From positions 156,861 through 220,860 of the forward strand of contig JALSQW010000023.1 of assembly GCA_026985095.1 (NCBI GenBank): a DNA stretch of 64,000 bases, given 5' to 3'. The notes under the pieces are model-generated. The model was given only the letters and a program-made list of their open reading frames with translations. It searched no databases and was not told the DNA's origin. Positions within the stretch are counted from its first letter, which is position 1. Each line of letters starts with the position of its first letter. Source of the DNA: Acidimicrobiia bacterium (GTDB lineage: Bacteria > Actinomycetota > Acidimicrobiia > Spongiisociales > UBA5794). The translations under genes and the position numbers were made by a program. Of the stretch, positions 36,134-43,455 are shown piece after piece.

Positions 36134-37510
36134 GTGGACACCGACCTGCGAAGTATCGCCGAGGCTCGCGCAGCAGCCGATCGCGCCTGGGATGCCTATC
36201 AACGCTTCCGAGGCACCCCACCGGCTGTCGTCGACCGGATCGTGGAGGCCATGGCGCACGCCGCGGCTCGTGAGGCCGAGCGCCTGGGCAAGATCGCGGT
36301 GGACGAGACCAACTGCGGCAACGCCGAGGACAAGCGGATCAAGAACCTGTTCAACGCGTTGGGCATCCTCGCTTGGCTGGAGAACGTCAGGACGCTCGGC
36401 GTGCTCTGGCGCGACGACCGGACCAAGACGGTCGCCATCGGGGAACCGATGGGGGTCGTTGCCGCGCTCATCCCGGTGACCAATCCGACCTCGACGGTCA
36501 TCTTCAAAGCTCTGTCCGCGGTCAAGGCCGGGAACGCGATCGTCTGCGCTCCCCATCCCCGGGGCGTGCGTAGCGGCGTCGAGACGACCGAGGTCCTCGC
36601 CCGGGCGGCGGAGGCCGAGGGCGCGCCGCCGGGGCTGATCCAGTGCCTCGGCGAGGTGACCTTGGAGGGGACGGACGAGCTCATGCGGCACCGCCGGACA
36701 TCGATCGTGCTCGCTACCGGCGGGTCGGCCATGGTGCGCGCCGCGTACTCGTGCGGGAAGCCGACCCTCGCCGTCGGTCCGGGGAACGTTCCCGTGTACG
36801 TCGACGTGTCGAAACGCCACGCGATCGGTGATGTCGCCGAGCAGGTGGTGTTCTCGAAGTCGTTCGACTACGGCACGGCGTGCGTCGCCGAGCAGGCGGT
36901 CCTCGCCCACCGGGACATCGCCGGGCCGCTCCGGGATGAGCTGCGCCTCGCCGGGGCGCACTTCTGCACCGACGCGCAGGCCGATGCCCTGGCGCGGGTC
37001 ATCTTCGGGCCTCGCCTGCAGTTGGTGCCCGAGAACGTGGGGCAGTCCGCCGGTCGCCTGGCGCAGCTCGCCGGGTTCGACGTCCCGCCGCGGACGAGGG
37101 TGCTGGTCGTCGATCTGGAGCGGGTGGGACGCGCCGTGCCGCTGTCGGCCGAGAAGCTGAACCCGGTATTGGCCTTCTACGAGGTCAGGGACGTTTCTCA
37201 CGGTTGTGAGCTCGCCGAGGAGATCCTCCGGTTCGGAGGGCTCGGACATACCGCGGCGGTGCACGCCGACGACACCGACGTGGTGGTGCGGTTCTCTGCC
37301 CTCCCAGCGGGACGGATCCTCGTCAACACCCCGTGCGTGCTCGGCGGCATGGGCTACACCACCGACATCGAGCCCAGCTTCATGCTCGGCACCGGCACCT
37401 GGTCCGGCTCGATCGTGTCGGACAACGTCACGGCGCTGCACCTCATCAACGTCAAACGCGTGGCGGAGGAATGTCGGTCGTGGAGGAGCTTCGAGGAGGA
37501 GAGATGGTGA
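36134..37510 (+). CDS. CoA-acylating-type aldehyde dehydrogenase (EutE/PduP/SucD-like)
   Basis: A 458-residue aldehyde dehydrogenase. AALIPVTNPTSTVIFKAL is the cofactor-binding segment of the acylating group, GGSAMVRAAYSCGKPTLAVG follows, and the catalytic Cys is in SFDYGTACVAEQAV. Such enzymes convert a volatile or toxic aldehyde plus CoA and NAD+ into acyl-CoA and are the core enzyme of every known metabolosome. It begins with a GTG after GGGAGGGG; the N-terminal helix LRSIAEARAAADRAWDAYQR may contribute to encapsulation. The stop overlaps the BMC-T gene. Confidence 0.9.
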   Translation: MDTDLRSIAEARAAADRAWDAYQRFRGTPPAVVDRIVEAMAHAAAREAERLGKIAVDETNCGNAEDKRIKNLFNALGILAWLENVRTLGVLWRDDRTKTVAIGEPMGVVAALIPVTNPTSTVIFKALSAVKAGNAIVCAPHPRGVRSGVETTEVLARAAEAEGAPPGLIQCLGEVTLEGTDELMRHRRTSIVLATGGSAMVRAAYSCGKPTLAVGPGNVPVYVDVSKRHAIGDVAEQVVFSKSFDYGTACVAEQAVLAHRDIAGPLRDELRLAGAHFCTDAQADALARVIFGPRLQLVPENVGQSAGRLAQLAGFDVPPRTRVLVVDLERVGRAVPLSAEKLNPVLAFYEVRDVSHGCELAEEILRFGGLGHTAAVHADDTDVVVRFSALPAGRILVNTPCVLGGMGYTTDIEPSFMLGTGTWSGSIVSDNVTALHLINVKRVAEECRSWRSFEEERW

Positions 37511-38139
37511 CCACCGGGACGAAGGCCGTCGTGGTCCGAGCGCTGGCGCAGATCGACCGGCTCCAACCGCAGTTCGCCGCCTACAACGCTGCCACGGTGC
37601 GGGGCTCCGTCCCCGAGGAGGGCGACACCATCCTGGTCGGGGAGATCTCCCCGGGCAACGAGGTCTTCCGGGCGGTCGACATCGCCCTCAAGACCAGCGA
37701 GATCGAGGCCATGTCCCAGGTGGTCGAGCGGGAGTTCGGGTTCTTCCTGCTGCGGTCGCCGGTCAACACGGCGATCACCGAGGCCAAGGAGGCGATCCTC
37801 GAAGATCTCGGCGTCCGTCTGGAGGATCGTCTGCGTCCTCGGGTGGAGAGCGTGCAGCGCATCACCTCGGTGCGCTCCCACCAGGCCAAGCTGCTCAACA
37901 TCTGGCGTCGAGGAACCCTGGTGATCCCGGGCCAGACGCTCGGCATCGTCGAATGTGCCCCCGCCGCGTACATCGCCGTCGCCGCCAACGAGACGGAGAA
38001 GGCCGCGGACGTCCACCTCGTCGAGGTGCGTGCGCTGGGCCGATACGGCCGGCTGTTCATGTCCGGGACCGAGGAGGACGTGGCCACGGGCATCGAGGCA
38101 GCGGTCGCGTCCTTGGAGGGGTTGGAGGGACGGGAATGA
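37504..38139 (+). CDS. BMC-T trimeric (tandem-domain) shell protein
   Basis: A 211-residue protein with two BMC-type domains: one includes TILVGEISPGNEVFRAVDIA and KTSEIEAMSQVVEREFGFFL, the other IPGQTLGIVECAPAAYIAVA and HLVEVRALGRYGRLFMSGTE. Tandem-domain trimers form facet tiles with larger, sometimes gated pores for substrates or cofactors. ATG 37504, preceded by GAGGAGGAG, is chosen over an upstream ATG. Domain order (normal or permuted) is not decidable by eye. Confidence 0.85.
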   Translation: MVTTGTKAVVVRALAQIDRLQPQFAAYNAATVRGSVPEEGDTILVGEISPGNEVFRAVDIALKTSEIEAMSQVVEREFGFFLLRSPVNTAITEAKEAILEDLGVRLEDRLRPRVESVQRITSVRSHQAKLLNIWRRGTLVIPGQTLGIVECAPAAYIAVAANETEKAADVHLVEVRALGRYGRLFMSGTEEDVATGIEAAVASLEGLEGRE

Positions 38140-39320
38140 GCGTGATCGGTGAGGCCGAGGTTCGCAGGATCGCCCGGTCGGGCCGGCAGGAGGTCGTTGT
38201 TCGTCCCGGCGACGTGCTCACACCCCAGGCACGCGACGCGATCGCCGAGTTGGGTCTCGAGACGGTCGATCGGCCCCGATCGGTGCCGAGCGGTCCTCCC
38301 GTCGACGAGGCCACTGCCGTGCGTCGGGTGCTCCTTCGCCGGTCGCCGCGATGGGTGCCGCCCGAGGCCCCGACGCGATCGCGAGGCCGGAGGTTCGACC
38401 GCGTGGCGATCGTCGGCGCTGGCATGGTGGGCACCACCACCGCCCACGTCCTGGCGCTCGCCGGCGCGACGCGACAGCTCGCCCTCGTCGATGTCGCGCC
38501 TGGTCTGGCCGCGGCCGTCGCTCTCGATCTCGAGCATTCCACGGGGATCTCGCGGTCGTCCACGGTGACCAAGGGCGGAACCGACATGGCGCTTCTGGCG
38601 GACGCCGACGTCGTGGTCGTGACGGCCGGGCGGCCTCGTCAACCCGGCATGGATCGGCGGGATCTCGTGGAGGTGAACGGGAAGATCGTCCGATCGGTCG
38701 CCCAGGCGATCGCCGAGCACGCCCCGGAGGCGGTCGTCGTCGTGGTCACCAATCCCCTCGACGAGATGGCCCGAGAAGCCTATCTCGCCACCGGCTTCCC
38801 CCGCCGCCGGGTCTTGGGGATGGCGGGCACCCTCGATTCCTCGCGCTTCAGGTGGGCGCTGGCGCGGGCCGCCGGGGTCGACCCCGGGGACGTCGAAGCG
38901 ATGACCCTCGGGAGTCACGGCAACGAGATGGTCCCGGTCGTCTCCCGCGCCACCGTCCGAGGCCGTCCGATCACCGAGGTCTTGTCGGCGGAAGCGATCG
39001 CTCGTTGTGTCGAAGAGACGGTCCATGCCGGAGGGCGGGTGGTGGAGCTTCGCCGCACCGGCTCGGCGTTCCTCGCGCCGGGACATGCCATCGCCGAGGT
39101 CATCGATGCCATGCGTGGGGTCGCCGGCGGTCCGATCCCCGTGTCCGTCCTCCTCGACGGGGAGTACGGACTCGAGGACGTCTTCCTGGGGGTGCCGGCG
39201 ATCCTCGATGAGCGGGGGCTGGTGGAGATCGAGGAGATCCCGTTGTCACCGGAAGAGGAGTCGGCCCTCCATGACGCCGCCATGGCGGTGCGGGGCCGTG
39301 TGGGTGCGAGCACGAAGTAG
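38136..39320 (+). CDS. Malate/lactate dehydrogenase family enzyme with N-terminal BMC-linked extension
   Basis: A 394-residue protein. Residues 1-85 are an extension, then a complete NAD-dependent 2-hydroxyacid dehydrogenase: VAIVGAGMVGTTTAHVLALAG, VTAGRPRQPGMDRRDLVEVN, VTNPLDEMAREA, MAGTLDSSRFR and GSHGNEMVPV (catalytic His). RQPGMDR and LDSSRFR look like malate dehydrogenase; the usual Asp after HG is Asn. The extension GRQEVVVRPGDVLTPQARDA and AIAELGLE recurs in the 102-residue protein at 40655, so it is a probable cargo-targeting module. It could recycle NADH inside the shell. Confidence 0.87.
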   Translation: MSVIGEAEVRRIARSGRQEVVVRPGDVLTPQARDAIAELGLETVDRPRSVPSGPPVDEATAVRRVLLRRSPRWVPPEAPTRSRGRRFDRVAIVGAGMVGTTTAHVLALAGATRQLALVDVAPGLAAAVALDLEHSTGISRSSTVTKGGTDMALLADADVVVVTAGRPRQPGMDRRDLVEVNGKIVRSVAQAIAEHAPEAVVVVVTNPLDEMAREAYLATGFPRRRVLGMAGTLDSSRFRWALARAAGVDPGDVEAMTLGSHGNEMVPVVSRATVRGRPITEVLSAEAIARCVEETVHAGGRVVELRRTGSAFLAPGHAIAEVIDAMRGVAGGPIPVSVLLDGEYGLEDVFLGVPAILDERGLVEIEEIPLSPEEESALHDAAMAVRGRVGASTK

Positions 39321-39330
39321 AGGAGGAACG

Positions 39331-40644
39331 ATGGATTTCAACGCGTTGGTCGACCGGATCGTCGAGGAGCTCGAAGCCAGGGAGCGGCCGGGTGGGGATC
39401 GGAGCCCGCGGCGTCGGGCCGCGCCGTCGACGCCCGCGGGGGGATTCGAGCGGGCCGTCGACCCGGCTCGGCGTGCGCGTCGCGCCGGCGAGATCAAGTT
39501 GACGGTGCTCGGCGGCGGCAATGGCGGTCTCGCCATGGCGGGCCACATGAGCCTCCTCGGGTACGAGACGACGTTGTGGTCGCCCTTCTCGTGGGAGCTG
39601 GAACCGGTCGAGGAGCATGGCGGCATCGAGGTGCTCGGGCCCGAGGTCTCCGGATTCACGAAGGTCGCCAGGGTCACTCGAAGCCTGGACGAGGCCGTGC
39701 GGGGCGCGGATCTGATCATGATCGTCGCCCCGGCGATGTCCCACCGGCCCTACGCGTCCATGCTGGCTCCGCTCTTGGAGAGTGGACAGCGGGTGGTGCT
39801 CAACCCGGGTCGGACCGGCGGCGCGCTCGAGTTCGCCAGGGTCCTGACCCGTTTCGCCTGCTCGGCCGACATCGTCCTCGGCGAGACCCAGACGTTCATC
39901 TACGCGGCCGAGCGGCGCGGTCCGAACTCCGTGGAGATCCTCAAGGAGAAGTTCCGGATGCGGGCCGCGGCGTTCCCGGCCAGGGACAACGACGCGTTGA
40001 TGGCGTACCTCCAGGACTTGTATCCGCAGATCGAACCGGCCGCGCACGTGCTGGAGACGTCGCTGAACAACGTCGCTCCGGTCGTCCACCCGGGCACCGT
40101 GCTCCTCAACACGCAGGTCATCGAACGGACGGCTGCGGGCGAGCCGCTGAAGTTCTACAAGGACCAGGTGACCCACTCCATCGCCACCCTGATCATGGAG
40201 GACCTCGACAAGGAGAAGCAGGCCGTCGCCCGCGCCTTGGGGATCCAGGAGGTCTGGTCACTGCTCGACTGGTATCGGGAGAGCTACCACGTCGTCGGTG
40301 ACACGATCTACGACGCGATCATGGCCAATCCCTACTACGAGGGCTTCTCGGCCCCCAGCCACATCCTCGCCCAGAACCACATCCTCGACGACGTCCCCAA
40401 CTCCCTCGTGCCCATCGCGGACTTCGGCCGCGCCGTGGGGGTCGCCACACCGACCATCGACTCGATCATCTCGCTGGCCTCGGCCATGTGCGACATCGAT
40501 TGGTGGTCGGAGGGCCGGACCATCGAGAGCCTCGGCTTGGGCGGTATGGCCCCTCAGGAGATGGTGGCCCACGTCGAGCGAGAGGCCCTCGGCGGTCGTT
40601 GCTCGGAGTCCGGGGTCTGTCGGGCGTTCGGCTTCTACCGGTGA
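39331..40644 (+). CDS. Octopine/opine dehydrogenase family protein with encapsulation-peptide-like N-terminus
   Basis: A 437-residue NAD(P)-dependent enzyme. MDFNALVDRIVEELEARE is a short amphipathic helix followed by a Pro/Arg/Gly-rich linker to residue 52, the classical layout of BMC encapsulation peptides. The enzyme begins at KLTVLGGGNGGLAMAGHMSL (Rossmann fold). ETSLNNVAPVVHPGTVLLNT is the conserved opine-dehydrogenase segment with the catalytic His. The family joins or splits an amino acid and a 2-oxoacid through a secondary amine. Here it could oxidise an N-alkyl-glutamate (inference). AGGAGG precedes the ATG. Confidence 0.88.
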   Translation: MDFNALVDRIVEELEARERPGGDRSPRRRAAPSTPAGGFERAVDPARRARRAGEIKLTVLGGGNGGLAMAGHMSLLGYETTLWSPFSWELEPVEEHGGIEVLGPEVSGFTKVARVTRSLDEAVRGADLIMIVAPAMSHRPYASMLAPLLESGQRVVLNPGRTGGALEFARVLTRFACSADIVLGETQTFIYAAERRGPNSVEILKEKFRMRAAAFPARDNDALMAYLQDLYPQIEPAAHVLETSLNNVAPVVHPGTVLLNTQVIERTAAGEPLKFYKDQVTHSIATLIMEDLDKEKQAVARALGIQEVWSLLDWYRESYHVVGDTIYDAIMANPYYEGFSAPSHILAQNHILDDVPNSLVPIADFGRAVGVATPTIDSIISLASAMCDIDWWSEGRTIESLGLGGMAPQEMVAHVEREALGGRCSESGVCRAFGFYR

Positions 40645-40654
40645 GGAGACGACG

Positions 40655-40963
40655 ATGTTGATCGCGGTGACGCAGGTCGAGGCGGTCGCGGCGAGCGGCC
40701 GGAAGCGACTGGAGGTCCCACCGGGGGCGGTGGTGACGCCCCTGGCGGAGGAGCGGGCCGAGGAGCTGGGGATCGAGCTGTCGGGAGCGCGTGCACGCGG
40801 CGACGGGTCTCCCGGCGACGACTCCTGGGAGGTCGAGGTCCGACGCCTCGTCCGCGCGGTCCTCGACCGACTCGGCGAGAGCCACGAGAGAGAGGAGGCG
40901 GTCACGGCGGAGGTTCTACGGCGGCTCGGGGGAAGGTGTGGTTGCCCGCGGCGGCGGGGCTGA
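40655..40963 (+). CDS. Small protein with the shared BMC extension module
   Basis: A 102-residue protein in the BMC operon. Residues 10-42, SGRKRLEVPPGAVVTPLAEE and RAEELGIEL, align with the N-terminus of the malate/lactate dehydrogenase at 38136. A second part, WEVEVRRLVRAVLDRLGESH, looks like an amphipathic encapsulation helix. The tail GGRCGCPRRRG has two Cys. No catalytic domain is present, so it may be a scaffold linking cargo to the shell. No named family recognised with certainty. Confidence 0.7.
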   Translation: MLIAVTQVEAVAASGRKRLEVPPGAVVTPLAEERAEELGIELSGARARGDGSPGDDSWEVEVRRLVRAVLDRLGESHEREEAVTAEVLRRLGGRCGCPRRRG

Positions 40964-41014
40964 GGGTCGAGAGGCGTGGACGGAAGAAACCGGTTGCGGC
41001 AGTCGATTCCGGTC

Positions 41015-41030
41015 TGCATACTGGATACAA
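41015..41030. promoter_or_regulatory. Possible second GntR operator before the permease
   Basis: TGCATACTGGATACAA resembles the operator at 31060: the minus strand reads TATCCAGTAT, matching the ATACAGTAT core with one change. It lies 20 bp before the permease ATG and may give the permease its own control. Confidence 0.45.
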
Positions 41031-41049
41031 CACGGAGGGAGGAGGAGAC

Positions 41050-42474
41050 ATGACGACGACGGAGACCGACGTCGGTCTGGTCAAGGTACTCACGACGAGG
41101 GACATCGTGGTGGCGGGTGTTGGGCTCGTCGTTGCCGCCACGACCCTGGTCAGCGACTTCAACGGATGGTTCACCTTGGGGAGCGCCTTCTGGTGGGCGC
41201 TGGTCCTGGCGTTCCTCATCAACCTGTTCCTCGGGTTGTCGGTCGCCGAGTTGGCCACGACGTATCCAAAGGCCGGCGCCATCTACGACTACGGCGCCGC
41301 GGCGGTACCGGGTACGGGTTCCCTGGCGGCGGTGACAGGGATCTTCCTGGCGTTCTCGTTCTACGCCATGTTCGCCTTCGCCGGACCCGGCGAGACCGTC
41401 GCCGGCGCCTTCGGCTTCCAGGGGCTGTTCAACGGCTCTGGCGCGATCTGGCCGTGGATCGTGGCGATGACCATCCTGGCGGTCATCCCGAACCTGCTTG
41501 GGATCGAGGTCCTGGCCAAGGTGGAGCTGGTGCTCATCATCGGCATGCTGGGGATCAGATGGTTGTTCGGCTTGGCAGGGTTCGCCGGCCTGGGCGAGAC
41601 CGGGGCGTGGAGCGCGGCCAACTGGAATGCCGGGATCGGCATCTTCGACTGGAGTACCGTTCTGGCGGGTGGACTGGCGTTGGCGTTCTGGAGCTTCGTC
41701 GGGATCGAGTTCGTCGCTCCCCTTGCCGAGGAGGCGAAGAGTCCGACCCGCTCGTTGCCTCGCGGCATCGTCATCGGTCTCCTCATCATCTTGTTCACGT
41801 CGCTGCTCATGGGCTTCGGTGTCGGCGGTACGTTGCCGACCAGCGAGTGGGGCGCTGTGGCGTTCGGTGAGCTCGGCTGCGAAGGGCAGTGCGCCCAGCT
41901 CGCCGTCGGCCAGACCATGTTCGGCGGGGGAGGGAAGTTCGCCATGGCGTTGGCGACGTTCCTGGCGACCTTCGCCTCGATGACCATCGTCTACGCCGCG
42001 ATGCCGCGGGTCCTCTACGGCGTGGCTCGCAACGGCCACTTCTTCGGTCCCCTGTCGAAGGTCTTCGGCTCGGTGCATCCGCGTTACCGGACGCCGTGGG
42101 TCGCCATCGTGGTGACGGCGGTGCTCTACACGGCGGCGGCGATCGCATTCCAGGACGTGATCGAGCTGATATTCTCCGCAGCGTACGCCTGGCTCGTCCT
42201 CTACGTGGGTTACCACGTGATGGTCATCACAAGCCGGTTCACGAACCCGGACGTCGATCGGCCCTTCAAGCTTCCGCTGGTCATGCCGGTCATCGGCGTG
42301 CTCGGTACGATCGTTGCGATCTACTATGCCTTCGCGGGGGTGCACGGGCTCTTCGGCGTGCGCTCCATCTGGATCTTCGTCGGTTCGCTGGTGGCGGCGC
42401 TCGCCGCCTACGCCCTGCGCGGATCGTCGGGCATGGCCGAACACCTCGCCGAAGAGATCCACCAGGAGCTGTGA
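41050..42474 (+). CDS. APC superfamily amino acid/amine permease
   Basis: A 474-residue transporter with 12 or more membrane helices. The N-terminal LVSDFNGWFTLGSAFWWAL region replaces the usual GSGIF loop, followed by AELATTYPKAGAIYDYGAAA, typical of APC permeases; VGIEFVAPLAEEAKSPTRSLP is the conserved cytoplasmic loop after helix 6. It probably imports the amine or amino acid used by the compartment, as permeases do in ethanolamine and RMM-type loci. GGAGGAG lies before the ATG. Confidence 0.9.
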   Translation: MTTTETDVGLVKVLTTRDIVVAGVGLVVAATTLVSDFNGWFTLGSAFWWALVLAFLINLFLGLSVAELATTYPKAGAIYDYGAAAVPGTGSLAAVTGIFLAFSFYAMFAFAGPGETVAGAFGFQGLFNGSGAIWPWIVAMTILAVIPNLLGIEVLAKVELVLIIGMLGIRWLFGLAGFAGLGETGAWSAANWNAGIGIFDWSTVLAGGLALAFWSFVGIEFVAPLAEEAKSPTRSLPRGIVIGLLIILFTSLLMGFGVGGTLPTSEWGAVAFGELGCEGQCAQLAVGQTMFGGGGKFAMALATFLATFASMTIVYAAMPRVLYGVARNGHFFGPLSKVFGSVHPRYRTPWVAIVVTAVLYTAAAIAFQDVIELIFSAAYAWLVLYVGYHVMVITSRFTNPDVDRPFKLPLVMPVIGVLGTIVAIYYAFAGVHGLFGVRSIWIFVGSLVAALAAYALRGSSGMAEHLAEEIHQEL

Positions 42475-43079
42475 CCGTTTCCTCGACGACGGGAGGGGAT
42501 CGCCCGGCCTCACGCCGGGCGATCCCCTGGTCGCTCCGGAGACGCCTGTCGCTGCTCTACGGAGCCAAGCGGCGGCGGATTCTGGCGGAGCCGATCGAGG
42601 CGCTCCAAAGCCTCGACCTGGAGGTGGAGATCGATCCGGATTGGCGGTGGGTTCGCGCTCTGCTTCCCGACGGTAGCGAGGTGGAGGCGGGGTTCCGCGG
42701 CAAGGCGCGGGTCTTCGGCGTGCTCATCGACACGGTGTGGACTGCTCGGCGTGGGCGGTGCGAGCGGGACCGTCGCGAGCTTCGCTATCGCTTCGACAAG
42801 AAGCGCTTCCGGGCAGGGGATCCCGCCGGGAAGGGAGTCGCCGAGGCCCTGTCGGCCGACGAGGAGATCCGGAGACTGATCGCCGTCGCCGAGCTCCGTT
42901 CGTTGCGGGTGATCGTCTGTTCCGAGGGGCGCATCGTGGAGGCGATCCCGCTGCCCGGCACGATCACGGCCCTGTACCTGCCGCCCATGCCTCCGTTCAC
43001 GGTCACGATCCGCCCGGTCGAGGCCGACGCGCAGCTGGCGCTGGTGCGTCGGGTCCTGGACGTCGCGGGAGTCGGGTAG
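42471..43079 (+). CDS. Unknown protein at the end of the BMC operon
   Basis: A 202-residue soluble protein, no family recognised. The only sensible start is the GTG in a GTGA overlap with the permease stop. The N-terminus is Arg-rich (ASRRAIPWSLRRRLSLLYGA), the middle has alternating strands (VEIDPDWRWVRALLPDGS, KARVFGVLIDTVWTA) and the end is hydrophobic and Pro-rich (ALYLPPMPPFTVTIRPVE). It has several R/K-rich stretches that could bind nucleotide or RNA, but there is no motif to prove it. Its coupling to the operon suggests a role with the permease or the shell. It contains a strong hairpin near its 5' end. Confidence 0.6.
   Translation: MTVSSTTGGDRPASRRAIPWSLRRRLSLLYGAKRRRILAEPIEALQSLDLEVEIDPDWRWVRALLPDGSEVEAGFRGKARVFGVLIDTVWTARRGRCERDRRELRYRFDKKRFRAGDPAGKGVAEALSADEEIRRLIAVAELRSLRVIVCSEGRIVEAIPLPGTITALYLPPMPPFTVTIRPVEADAQLALVRRVLDVAGVG
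42495..42527 (+). terminator. Strong hairpin inside the start of the last BMC gene
   Basis: GGGGATCGCCCGGC pairs with GCCGGGCGATCCCC over a 5-nt loop, a perfect 14-bp stem 20 bp after the permease stop. It looks like the operon terminator, yet the 202-residue reading frame runs through it with no other good start, so it may be a partial terminator or attenuator. Confidence 0.6.
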
Positions 43080-43099
43080 GCCGCCCAGCCCCGCGAACC

Positions 43100-43124
43100 T
43101 ACCCCACCCGGGGTGGGATATACT
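43100..43124 (+). promoter_or_regulatory. CsoR operator and promoter of the YHS gene
   Basis: TACCCCACCCGGGGTGGGAT runs into TATACT (43119-43124), the -10 box. It matches the csoR promoter/operator at 23 of 25 positions with the same overlap geometry, so copper control by CsoR is very likely. Confidence 0.82.
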
Positions 43125-43155
43125 CTTCGGACGTTCCGAGGAAAGGACCACGAAG

Positions 43156-43455
43156 ATGCAGAAGTTGATCGATCCGGTGTGCGGCATGGAGGTCGGAGAG
43201 GACGCGCTCCGCGCCGAGGGGTACGACGATGTCGCCTTTTGCTGTCCCGCCTGCCGGAAGCGCTTCCTCGACGATCCCGAGGCCTACCTCGCGAAGGCCG
43301 ATCACGGTGGTGGTGGTGGCGGCGGTGGCGGCTGCTGCGGTGGTGGTCACCACGACCTCGGTCATCATCACGAGGAGACGTTCGCCGAGGCCGAGCCGGT
43401 CGAGGCGTCGCATGGATCGAGCGGTGGCTGTTGCGGCGGCCATGGAGGCCACTGA
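43156..43455 (+). CDS. YHS-domain protein with Gly/His/Cys-rich metal-binding tail
   Basis: A 99-residue protein. Residues 5-46 form a YHS domain (DPVCGMEVGEDALRAEGYDD, FCCPACRKRFLDDPEAYL), which binds copper or similar metals through paired Cys. Residues 50-99 are a low-complexity tail with a run of nine Gly, CCGGGHHDLGHHHEE and a terminal GGCCGGHGGH, eight or more potential Cu(I) ligands. It is probably a copper buffer or chaperone, in line with the CsoR operator upstream. GAGGAAAGGA lies before the ATG. Confidence 0.88.
   Translation: MQKLIDPVCGMEVGEDALRAEGYDDVAFCCPACRKRFLDDPEAYLAKADHGGGGGGGGGCCGGGHHDLGHHHEETFAEAEPVEASHGSSGGCCGGHGGH

Noticed and set aside
30267-43079. RMM-type (aminopropanol) microcompartment
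   Set aside because: The marker genes of that type (aminoglycoside-like phosphotransferase, class III aminotransferase, SDR) are not present; only the shell proteins, GntR regulator and permease are shared.
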